From Notolepis coatsorum (Eukaryota; Chordata; Actinopteri; Aulopiformes; Paralepididae), in NCBI GenBank assembly GCA_963971535.1, contig OZ020589.1:82732860-82796859 (forward strand): DNA of 64,000 nt, written 5' to 3'. The first letter of the stretch is position 1. Each line of letters begins with the position of its first letter. The position numbers and the translations under genes were made by a program. Below, piece by piece: positions 55,020 to 64,000 of the stretch. The notes under the pieces were generated by a model. It worked only from the letters and a program-made list of their open reading frames with translations, made no database searches and was not told the origin of the DNA.

Positions 55020-55628
55020 TGTAATACTGGGAAACCGGAGGGTTTGCACTCACAACTGTACCCAACTAATACGAGACATGGATATAACACAAGGCAAGCA
55101 TTAGATTCATGCTTTACTTTACCTCTACCAAAAACAAATGCTCTGAAAAAGACGGTAATGTATAGAGCAGTTGCATATTGGAATAAAATACCCAGAAATA
55201 TAACTATGGTAAGGAACAAATTTATTTAAAATTGCGCTCATGAATAATGAGTTAAATTTTGGTCATTGACTTATTATGGAAATTAGTATGGAAATATAAA
55301 GGTGATCGGTGACTTGAGAAAAGTTATGCTATAATATGAGTTAAAATCATATATATGATTTTGATCTGTTTTGTTCTTATGGACTGAATGTCATTTGTAT
55401 TTTATGGTTGAGAATTGTGATATCTAACATCTAATATTCTAACATGAATATTGAGTGAGCTTTTATTCACTGTTTTGTTCGTTGTGATGTTTTCTTGTGA
55501 GTACTTCAATGTTTGTGGTTTTATATTTATATTTTACTTTTTTGTGTTTGTATTTTTTATGTTTGGACCCCAGGAAGAGTAGTCTCACTTTGGTGTAGAC
55601 TAATGGGGATCCACAATAAAAAAATAAA
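55020..55628 (+). pseudogene. Non-LTR RT C-terminal tail and 3' UTR
   Basis: At 55060-55229 the frame reads LYPTNTRHGYNTRQA, then KKTVMYRAVAYWNKIPRN. The YNTR...YRAVAYWN(K/S)IP pattern is the extreme C-terminus of many CR1/Rex-type LINEs. The 3' UTR ends GGGGATCCACAATAAA with (AAATA)n at 55607-55637. Confidence 0.65.
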
Positions 55629-55846
55629 TAAAAAAAATCATAGTGGTTCAAAATGTTGTGTCGCGACTTAATGACTAAGGAAAATGTTGGATCCAGAGGC
55701 TAGACCAGTTGAGAACCACTGATCTAGATTATGTCCGTTATTGCATGAAAATCCAATGGGATAAGAAAGTTTGACCAAGCGTTGGTGGCCATTTTGAAAA
55801 TGGTAGAATAGCCGACTAATCGATCGAAAGGAGCCAACCTCTTTAA

Positions 55847-56774
55847 CTCTTTGACTGCCACCAGCTTTCGCCATCTTTACTAAATGGCGCCAGCGTTATT
55901 GACCATTTTAGAGATGTTTGCAGACCCATCGTGTGTTCTATATTATAGCTATGGAGACAATAGTATGGCTAATTTTACAGGCATTGTTCATAGTCCATTA
56001 CTGACTAATCAGTAAATTTTTACACACTGTAGTTTGTTACACGCTAAACATCGCCCCATTTCCAAAAGAATCCAGTCTTTTATCATAGATCGCGAGATAT
56101 GACGAGTTTTATGCAATAAGCCCAAATCGTTCTGGTTGATCCCCTGAAACCCCAAATCAAAGGTATATACCATGTACGTATGTGCCTTCTCAAAATCATC
56201 AAAGGGGGGGGGGGGGGGGGGTAGTCTTACCCCGAAAATACGATCGTTACAAAACGCTTGGTTTAGGTCCGGTAAGACACGACACTGTGATTGTTACAGA
56301 AACATGTTTCAGGTTCGGTAAAATAGACATAGAATATACCTTAGCTTAGCCAGAAGGTACTCCAAAAAGAATAATTCCAATGATCCCATCGGCGATCGCG
56401 ATTACTAGTTTATATGTAATTACTCGTATACGGGAAACTATAGGTTTTGAGGCGAGGAGATCTCCTAGCGATTGCTCTGCAAGAGCTCCTCCCCCTCAGA
56501 GCGAGTCAGGAAAGAAAGGGAGCAGGACAGAGACAGTTTAGTTCTGACAATCAGAGTTCAAAAGGTAGGCGATACTGCCACCATGTGAGATTCGATCGTC
56601 ATTGCAATTCCAACGTAGGCAGATGAATCAGACATCTAGAGGGCTCCGGCTGACCGTATAGAATGGGGATCAAAGGAAAAGATCAAAGGACCAAAACCCG
56701 AGAAACCTCTGGTTTCTGGCGCTCAACGCATGGCGAAATAACCCGACTTATCTCTGGTTTGGCGGTCAATGAGT
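55847..56774. mobile_element. TTAA-type element, right end decayed
   Basis: The left end is CTCTTTGACTGCCA after TTAA (55843-55846). The right end is GGCGGTCAATGAGT without an intact TTAA. A block TATAGCTATGGAGACAATAG at about 55945 is shared, inverted, with the copies at 58540 and 62182. G run at 56204-56221. Confidence 0.65.
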
Positions 56775-57329
56775 AAAAGTATAATATATATATTTATCAT
56801 TCTTTCCAAAAGCAAAGAGGCCGAGAAGCGTGGCTAACGCTAATGGTGCGCATACCAGCGAGGCTAACTGCCTAAGAAAACACTGAAGGCACTGAAAGAG
56901 GATTTCACCCATCTAATGAACACACTAGACTAGACAAATATCAAGATGTATCCATCAGTGGACCAATTGCATGCTTTCGCAGAGGACAAAGAGCCTTCAG
57001 TCGACTCCTTCAGACATTAAGCACCCCCCACAGCCCAAAATAAGGGGGGTAGTCGACTACCAGTCGACTATCGCAAATTTCGGCCAATCAAAGTCGACTA
57101 TCCAAATCCTTAGTCGGGGACAGCCCTATATATCAACACATCTGCCAAATGTGGTGCTTTTATCACAAAATGAACAATTGGTATGATATGTTGAGCTACT
57201 GTATGCCACCCTACTACCTCAAAAACTGCTCATCTGGCTGCTCAGACCATTTCTCAGGATTGTGGGGGCAGATCCCACTTTATTGACATTTTATTTAACT
57301 AGACCTCCCGGAGTATGACACTAATCGTC
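56775..57329. other. No gene; one orphan hAT end
   Basis: GTCGGGGACAGCCCTA at about 57111-57126, with GTCGACTA motifs before it, is a hAT right end without a partner. Nothing else is seen. Confidence 0.45.
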
Positions 57330-57332
57330 TTA

Positions 57333-58243
57333 GGTCGCTTTCACACAGGGGCTGTTTGGTCCGGACTTTCGGACCAGAATTCGATAGTCCGGTTTTTCGG
57401 GTCTGTGTGAATGCGCGTCGAACTCGGTTCGCGGACCAAACAGTCGAACTCTGGTCCGCCTGAAAACGTCGGTCTCGGTTCGGCTTCATCGAACCAAACG
57501 TAGGAAGTCACCTGATAAACCATCTTGGGTATATTATTACCGCGGCGCGCATTCACTGCAAAACAAGCACACTGCATCTATCTATCTAGTGTGCATCTTG
57601 GGGTAGAACAAGGAAGAAAAAAAACACGGCTGTTATTATTATTAATATTACCGCGGCGCGCATTCACTGCAAAACAAGCACACTGCATCTATCTATCTAT
57701 CTATCTACTGTGCATCTTGGGGTAGAACAAGGAAGAAAAAAAACACAGCTGTTATTATTATTAATATTACCGCGGTGCGCATTCACTGCAAAACAAGCAC
57801 ACTGTGTAAACATGTCTCGTGGACAGACTTGGGGGGCTGAAGACCAAATAAAACCGCTGCTTGTGGGGAATGTGGGCACTCACAAAAACAACGAGGTGTA
57901 CAAGTTGTTTAGCGAGAGGATGGTGGTAATGTGCTTCAATAGAACAATGGATCAATGCCATGTCAAAACTCGGCTCCGCTGATCTGGAGGGCTCTGCAGT
58001 CCACACACAGACACACACACACACACGCGCGCGCGCGCACACACACAGGCTTGCAGCCACACACACATTTCCACTGTCCAATAGACAAGCGCCCTTTTCG
58101 ACCGTGTGACATTGTTCAGAATGTCTCTGTCCGCCTGACAGATTCTATGTGAACGCAGGCGAACCAAATGAAGAATGCAACAATGTTGCAACTTCACCCC
58201 CAGAACCGCACCGAGTCCACCAAAACTATATGTGAAAGCGACC
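57333..58243 (+). mobile_element. Harbinger element, deleted, TSD TTA
   Basis: The termini are GGTCGCTTTCACACA and TATGTGAAAGCGACC, flanked by TTA at 57330-57332 and 58244-58246. It carries the start of a Myb-like gene and a tandem duplication of its promoter-side region (57538-57650, 57651-57768, then a partial unit). (CA)n/(CG)n at about 58000-58045. Confidence 0.88.
57812..57982 (+). pseudogene. Harbinger Myb/SANT-like protein, N-terminal fragment
   Basis: 56 codons starting MSRGQTWGAEDQIKPLL, with GTHKNNEVYKLFSERM and FNRTMDQCHVKTRLR. This is the trihelix/Myb-like DNA-binding start of the second Harbinger protein in fish. A TGA follows and the nuclease gene is absent. Confidence 0.72.
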
Positions 58244-58246
58244 TTA

Positions 58247-58535
58247 GCATTCTCCATTCACATACATGAAACACTTTTGAGCTACTATCAACTCTGAGAG
58301 AACCATTTTAATGCAATCTAGTTTTATATAGTGTTAGGGGAGGGGTTATGTTAAGGATGGCTCCATCGAGCCATGATTTCAGGCCCAAAAAATCCTGAAC
58401 ACAAAAACGGTCTAACTCCACAATTCAGTACATAGTTCACAATCTTTTCATATGTTTTCAGCAACTATTTTCTAACATGTATTATTTGTTTAGAAACAAA
58501 TCTCTGGATTTGCTTTAACTAACTAACTAATTAGA
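58247..58535. other. No feature recognised
   Basis: AT-rich sequence between two transposons. Confidence 0.4.
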
Positions 58536-58539
58536 ATAT

Positions 58540-59447
58540 GTTTGCTCGCCAACCGTTCAGCGCCATAAACGTATATACGTTTTTGGATCGTTATTTCTTT
58601 TATTCGATTTTTAAAATTAATTTCAAGCACACGGACCTCAGGGTTACCATAGGAAATCATTCTGAAATCGCTAAAGTGCAATACCGGCCGCATCCTGCTA
58701 AGTGGCAGTATCACCCACCCTTTGAAACCTTTTTTCACACCGGGTGTTACATTTAATTCCCTCCGGGCGCAGTATTTTGGGTCAGGCAAGTCTAGCGGTT
58801 CACCCGATCACATTGAAACGCGTCCAATGCATGTGTTGTGCCGGATTATGTCGGGGACCAATACTGAACCAATACTGGAAATCGCGATCAGACAATTGGA
58901 TTATTCTTTTTGGAATAACCCAGATCAAAGGTAAGGACTATCTGACGTTAATTTCACCTTGATCCTACAATGATTTCATATAGATCCAGCTGATCAGCGT
59001 GTGTGGTGTTCAAAACGGATGCCGTTACTGGCTATCAAAGCATCAAAAAACGACCCCCCCCCCCCCTTTCATGCATTCATGATGAAACATAATACCTATT
59101 ATATACATTTGATTTGGAAATAGTAGCGTGTCCAGGCAAGAAACACCAACGCTTATAGCAGAATTCACGTAGCGCCATATGACTCAGCTTTTCAGGAATT
59201 AGCCCGGATCACTCCTAAACTATACAATATTCACCACGGGATAACGCACAAACGTATACATGACATTTTTTTCTCTTTTTTGCATGTTTGACGGAAGAAA
59301 GTGACTGTCAAATGACCATAGTATTGTCTCCATAGCTATAATATAGAATATAGATATAGCTCTCCAAACATAGTGACGCACAGTGAAAGTATGCTATGGA
59401 AACCTGGTGCGTTATCTACAAGGATAAGTGTAATGGCTGGAGCTGAA
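58540..59447. mobile_element. TTAA-type (piggyBac-like) element
   Basis: The right end GCTGAAAGTG is followed by TTAA at 59448-59451. The left end is degraded (GCTCGCCAACCGTTCAGCGCC). It contains the conserved block from about 58846 to the GGTAAGG at about 58929, with an ATG frame of 28 codons (MSGTNTEPILEIAIRQLDYS...) leading to the donor. Confidence 0.7.
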
Positions 59448-59451
59448 AGTG

Positions 59452-60003
59452 TTAATAACACACTTATTTTTATTCAACTGGGGGTACCTCCCCCAATGGC
59501 TAATTCATAATTGAACAATAACGGCATTCGTTAGTAAAACAACATACGCTGATCAGGGCGATGGCTATGAAAACAACAAGGCACAATCAAGCTGAAATTT
59601 ACGTTAAATTGCTCTTACCTGTGGCCGGTGGGATTCCAAAAAATATTCCAATTATTTGATTGCCATCTGGTAGATCGTATGTGTATGTTGGCCCACGACA
59701 TAACCCACCACAGCATAATGAATCGGGGGTCCCGAAAACGATTCAATGCGATCGGGTGAAGCATTTAATCGACGCACAGCCCAATGTTTCAGAGTTTCAA
59801 AGGATGTGCAATACTGGCCGCATCCTACCAGGTGGCGGTATTGGACTTTTGCGATCTCTGACTCATTCCCTATGGTAAGACCAAGGTCCCTGGATGAATA
59901 ATTAATAAAAATATAAAAAAAGGAAAAACAATCAAATAGCGTATATACGTGGTTGGCGTTCAAAAGATGGTGCGCAATAATCGTTGTTTGCAGAAAGAGT
60001 TAA
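59452..60003. mobile_element. TTAA-type element fragment, inverted
   Basis: In reverse it shows the same block: ATG at about 59704, TTGGAAT and CACAGGTAAGAG at about 59624. The right part GTATATACGTGGTTGGCG matches the 58560 end inverted. Confidence 0.6.
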
Positions 60004-60009
60004 AACCCC

Positions 60010-60268
60010 TGTGATTCCTCCGGAAGAACAGGTGCTCCTGTTTCTGTGCCAATATGTTTAAAGGATTGGATATGTTCCACCTCCTGCCCCTTTATCCTCA
60101 GAGGTTTGAGGGGAGGTTGTAGGGTGTCAGATGACTCTTCTCACAGCAGAGCTCCTTGGTCGGTGAGATGCTGAGCTCCAATATTGCTAATGCTATGGAT
60201 TAACCCGGGTAGTTGTAAACTAAGTTGATCCCTACTTACATCCACCTGTTGTCAAACATTAGAAGCCC
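60010..60268. other. No feature recognised
   Basis: Short unassigned stretch. Confidence 0.4.
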
Positions 60269-60272
60269 TTAA

Positions 60273-60844
60273 CACTTGAGTGCCAACAACAAGATTTCTC
60301 GTTAGTTCATGCCAACCATTCAGTGCCAACGACGAAAGATCTTGTTTTTTTTTTATTAGCGATTTCCATTCATATTTCATCAATCTAGCCTCAAGGTACT
60401 ACTGGAACTCTCTCTGAGCTCCATTGGGAAAATACCGCCCCTATCGTCTCTGGTACTGGTACTGCACCCCTTTGGATTGAATGAAACTCACTTTTTTTTC
60501 TTTTTTTTTTTTTTTTATTACAATTATTTGAAAACTATTCATAAATAGGCCGAACAATTACAATGTTTTTTGTGTATTCCACTAAAGGGCGATTATCACA
60601 GAATCTTTATATTTTACTGAAACTTTCAAAAAACGAGTTTTTCAAAATGGTATAAAACGGAAATGAACCGATTATTAAAAAAATAAAAAAAAGGACTGCA
60701 AACAAGTCATTGATAAGCGACGGCCATATTATACACATAGCCATAATATAGTTTATGCGTTCGCAAATATGAGAGCTCTATCATTGAAGTGGGCGTTGGC
60801 ACGCAACAGGGTTCCGGGGCACCGGACCTGTGGCACGGAAAGTG
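60273..60844. mobile_element. TTAA-type element, internally deleted
   Basis: The ends are CACTTGAGTGCC and GGCACGGAAAGTG, flanked by TTAA at 60269-60272 and 60845-60848. Same sequence as 47768-48727, but lacking the middle that holds the exon-like block. Confidence 0.85.
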
Positions 60845-60848
60845 TTAA

Positions 60849-62177
60849 AGTTTAGCATGCAGTTTCCCCTTGTGATAATCAGATTTCCAAATTTTTTTCT
60901 TCACAGTATTATACTGTTAACACTTTCAGTGCCATAAACAACTTAACCTCTTCCACCCGTGCGGTACATCGGCGGACCGCAAATGACATCATGTCATAAA
61001 TCAATCAAATCCAGACTGTTTGACAAAAGTATCGTTTTTATTTTCAAACGTATTCAAGTATAAACATCATAACCATGTCACAACAGCAGTTATAATGTAT
61101 ATTATCATCAATACGTTAGTTTACCAATAGGTTAAAGTGTTATTAGATAGATTTAACTTTTCGTTTTTCTATTGAGTTGGTCGCGAAAGTCTGCCATCTT
61201 GGAAATCTGAAGTCGGGAATTGTAGGTTTTTTCAGAAATACCCTACCCAGAAGCCTCTAGATCCCGGCAGGCAAATGGCTTGTTATGAATATTTTTTCAT
61301 TATCTCTTCTATTATCTTTTTACTTATTATAATAAACCACAAAACGTAACGTTATTGACATATATTGAAGCACAGTTAGTTTATCTTGCTATGCTCGCTC
61401 ATGCCTGTATTTTTTATGTCCGTTCTATTTTATAATTTTTATTTTATTTAATTTTTATTTTACTATTTTTAAACTGAATAATTTTAAACTATTTTTACTA
61501 TTTGTGTTACTGAAAACTGTAAGCGGAGAGCCTATTGGGATGCTAGATCCTAATGTGAAACACTGTGATTCTACCTGTCTATCTTTTTATGCTCGCTTAA
61601 ATTTAAATAGATTTGAAAATAGTTTCAAAATGGTGCCACCCTGATAAAAATATAAAAGCTACTGTACATTACAGTAGATTTCATTATCTGTTCTTATGCA
61701 CGCCTGGTGATACGAATTGGCTATAATAAGGTAATTTATAAGCCTGCTATTCTATATTCTATAATAATCTTCTAATTGCATTGGTCCAGATGGGACAATT
61801 CAGTACTGTATCTACAGAACCTTCTGTTTAATCATATTCCCTTTATTCATTTCATTAGATTTTCTGTACACATGATCTCAAGAAGGTACTGAACGATCAG
61901 TGGCAGTTTTTCATGTCTGGTCATTATTAGCATCGTGTTATTCACTGTCAAAGATGCAAAGAAACATCATAATTCATATTCTCCTTTGTTTCATCACAAT
62001 TTAAGCAAGCCTAGTAATAGACACAATATTTCTGACACTGGGAATAATTCACTGAGGTCCATAGATGTCCCTAGATACAAAGAATATGGAAATGGACCCT
62101 GTAGAAGTGGAGCAATATTCCATTTACTTCTAAAGGTGTGTATTTTAGGCAGACTTTCAGAAAATAGGGCTCCGGGC
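60849..62177. other. TTAA-type end at 60918 and unassigned sequence
   Basis: TTAACACTTTCAGTGCC at about 60917 is a left end with no partner found. The remaining 1.2 kb has no coding sequence that I can support. Confidence 0.45.
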
Positions 62178-62181
62178 TTAA

Positions 62182-63129
62182 CACATTCAGTGCTGTTCAC
62201 TGATAAACACGTTTCTGACGCCCAACCGTTGAGTGCCAATCACTTATTAATTAACACGTTTCTGGATCGTTATTTCTTTTATTCGCTATTTCCATTCATA
62301 ATCCACAGAAGGGAGCCTGATGTTATCATTGGGAATGGGTCTGAGATTGCAAATGTCCAATACCGCCACGGCCTAACGCCTTGCGGCCGGTATTGCAAAT
62401 CCTTGGAAACCCTCTGGCTCAGCCTGTACGTCGATCTAAAAAGTCAGGTCCGGGTTTTCCTAGTGAGGCATGGCGAGCGGTTATAACACATGGATTGAGG
62501 ACAATCAAGTACTCCGGATTCATGTTCTTTGGTGGATTATGTTGGCAACACGATCAACATCAATACTTGGAATGGCGATCAGATAATTGGAATATTCTTT
62601 TTGCAGTACATCCTAGTCAAGGTAAGGGCTATATGGTATCAATCGTGCCTTGATCCGAGCATGCATTCATTGTGATCCGAAAGTGTTACTGTAACGTTAC
62701 TCCACAACGTATGCCGTTGTTGACGATCAAAGCATAGAAACCCCCCCCACTCTTTCACACATTCATGATGAAACATAATACCGATAATCTAGACTTGATT
62801 TGAGAACAGTAGCTAGTCCAGGGAAGAAACGAGAACGCTTTTAGTAGAATACACGCTAAAGGCTATTACGTAGCCTTTTGGGAATTACCCTAGACCACGC
62901 TATAACTATACTTATATTCACCACGGTATAAAACGGGAACGTATGGATGAAACAATTATTTATTTTTTGCATCTTGACCGGAAGAAACTCTGTGTCAAAC
63001 GACCATATTACTGTATACATAGCTATAATATAAAATATAGTTATAGCTCTACAAACAAGGTGACGGACTAATGGGTTAATCCTTGGCACCGCATAGCCGT
63101 ATCCCGGAAGGGGCGTGGCACCCAATGTG
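62182..63129. mobile_element. TTAA-type (piggyBac-like) element, full
   Basis: The ends are CACATTCAGTGC and GGCACCCAATGTG, flanked by TTAA at 62178-62181 and 63130-63133. It holds the conserved block ending CAAGGTAAGGGC at about 62620. The TAGCTATAATATA block is at about 63018. Confidence 0.85.
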
Positions 63130-63133
63130 TTAA

Positions 63134-63553
63134 GAGGTTCAATCGTTTCTGGGTCGTTTTTCCTTTTCTTTGATTTTAATACCCTATTCAATGTCGGGGA
63201 GCTGTATGTTGCCTGTAAAAGGCATACTGGGACTCCGAAGGTGCACTACCGGCTGCATCCTACCATGTGGCGGTATCAAGCACCCTTTGAAACCTTGTGT
63301 CTTGGGCTGTGCATCGATTATATTAGTCCGGCTCAGCTCTTTTTATCCGGGCAAGACGAGCGGTTATAACGCTCGGATTGAGAAGAATCAAATACTCCCA
63401 ATCGGTGTTGTGGGATGGATTATGTTGGCGACACGATGGACATCAATACTTGGAATGGCGATCAGATAATTGGAATATACTTTTTGGGGTACATCTAGTC
63501 ACATATCAATCTTGCGTTGATCCAAGCATGCCTTCATTGCGATCCGAAAGTGT
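63134..63553. mobile_element. TTAA-type element, 5' part of a tandem copy
   Basis: It abuts the previous element at the shared TTAA and repeats its interior (CACTACCGGCTGCATCC, ACGAGCGGTTATAACGC, TTGGAATGGCGATCAGATAA). The donor GGTAAG is lost (CTAGTCACATATC). It is cut at 63553 by a LINE tail. Confidence 0.72.
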
Positions 63554-63559
63554 TATGAA

Positions 63560-63735
63560 TGAATGAATGAAAACTTTATTAACAGATTGCAGAATGGGTA
63601 CAGTGCAGTACAGCTCAATACATACAATTGTTAAGGGGATGCAGACCAGAGAAAGACTTTCGTCTTGTTTCCACCAGGGTCCCCCATTTCCAATTCATCG
63701 TAACATATATGACATACATGACATACAGATAGACA
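63560..63735 (-). repeat. LINE 3' tail, copy 4
   Basis: Reverse orientation of the 7472 family with a GAATGAATGAATGAAAAC tail. Confidence 0.75.
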
Positions 63736-63839
63736 GTACTGCTACATCTATACATTTATGACATACCAGATTTGCAATTACAGTACTGTATTTGTGATAC
63801 AAAAAGAGTCCAGAAAGAAAAGAGTATATACATTAGGCG

Positions 63840-63990
63840 TAGAAACTGTACATTGGATTGGGTAGGTGGGGGTGGGACTGTACATTGGAGGTGGTTGGGG
63901 GGGGGGGGGGGGGTAGGAGTGGGGGGGGGGGGGGGTGTTGGGTAGGAGTGGGGGGGGGGGGTTGGGTAGGAGGGGTGGGTGGGGGACACT
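63840..63990. repeat. G-rich low-complexity tract
   Basis: Long G runs broken by TAGGAGT and TTGGGT. No gene from 63736 to the window end. Confidence 0.9.
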
Positions 63991-64000
63991 GTATAACTGT

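Larger units (their letters stand above)
50754..55721 (+). mobile_element. hAT element, about 5 kb with nested insertions, TSD ATCTAGAT
   Basis: The termini are CAGTGTTTCTCAACTGG and CCAGTTGAGAACCACTG, with duplications ATCTAGAT at 50746-50753 and 55722-55729. It retains the C-terminus of a transposase at 50833-50997 and contains a SINE, a TTAA element, LINE fragments and a BEL solo LTR. Confidence 0.93.

Overview
The window reads as teleost fish nuclear DNA made almost entirely of transposable elements. The teleost assignment rests on the element families: a BEL/Pao LTR element, L2-type LINEs with YSLYTHDC / [10 protein letters not shown] reverse transcriptase motifs, many hAT elements with TAGGG... 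or CAGGG... termini, Harbinger elements, and a THAP-type Kolobok-like element. I found no host gene I could defend, no rRNA or tRNA gene and no CRISPR. The species cannot be named from sequence alone.

Layout. 1-6.8 kb: a BEL/Pao retrotransposon on the minus strand. Gag and Pol are in one frame, separated by UGA CUA. The primer-binding site matches tRNA-Tyr, and the integrase core is missing. 8.6-11.5 kb: a LINE split by a hAT that is itself split by a second hAT, followed by a foldback hAT with 113-bp perfect arms. 12.6-22.3 kb: a minus-strand ORF with 33-residue repeats, opened by an L2 LINE. That L2 is opened by a hAT, which is opened by a second L2, which is opened by another hAT. Every hAT has an 8-bp target duplication. 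22.4-31.6 kb: more nested hATs around a minisatellite, and one TTAA element. 32.0-44.6 kb: a hAT carrying an 11.6-kb Kolobok/T2-like element flanked by TTAA. This element holds two convergent genes. The plus-strand gene is intact over four exons and encodes a 159-residue protein like the cytoplasmic cysteine-rich tail of P2X7. The minus-strand gene is a decayed multi-exon THAP transposase, with two of its exons broken by hATs. 45-64 kb: Harbinger elements, a 5-kb hAT containing a SINE, a TTAA element, an L1 fragment and a BEL solo LTR, then a dense cluster of TTAA-flanked piggyBac-like elements, several sharing a block that ends in a splice donor.

How the parts work together. I place 22 hAT insertions: 16 have perfect 8-bp duplications, 4 have one mismatch, one has only 6 bp and one is ambiguous. 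Removing them in order rejoins open frames (L2 reverse transcriptase, the repeat ORF, Kolobok exon 5, the L1 C-terminus). This gives a relative time order of insertions without any outside data. The strongest biological lead is the Kolobok element with a P2X7-tail-like second gene. Next come the integrase-less BEL element with a readthrough context and the TTAA family with a conserved exon-like block.
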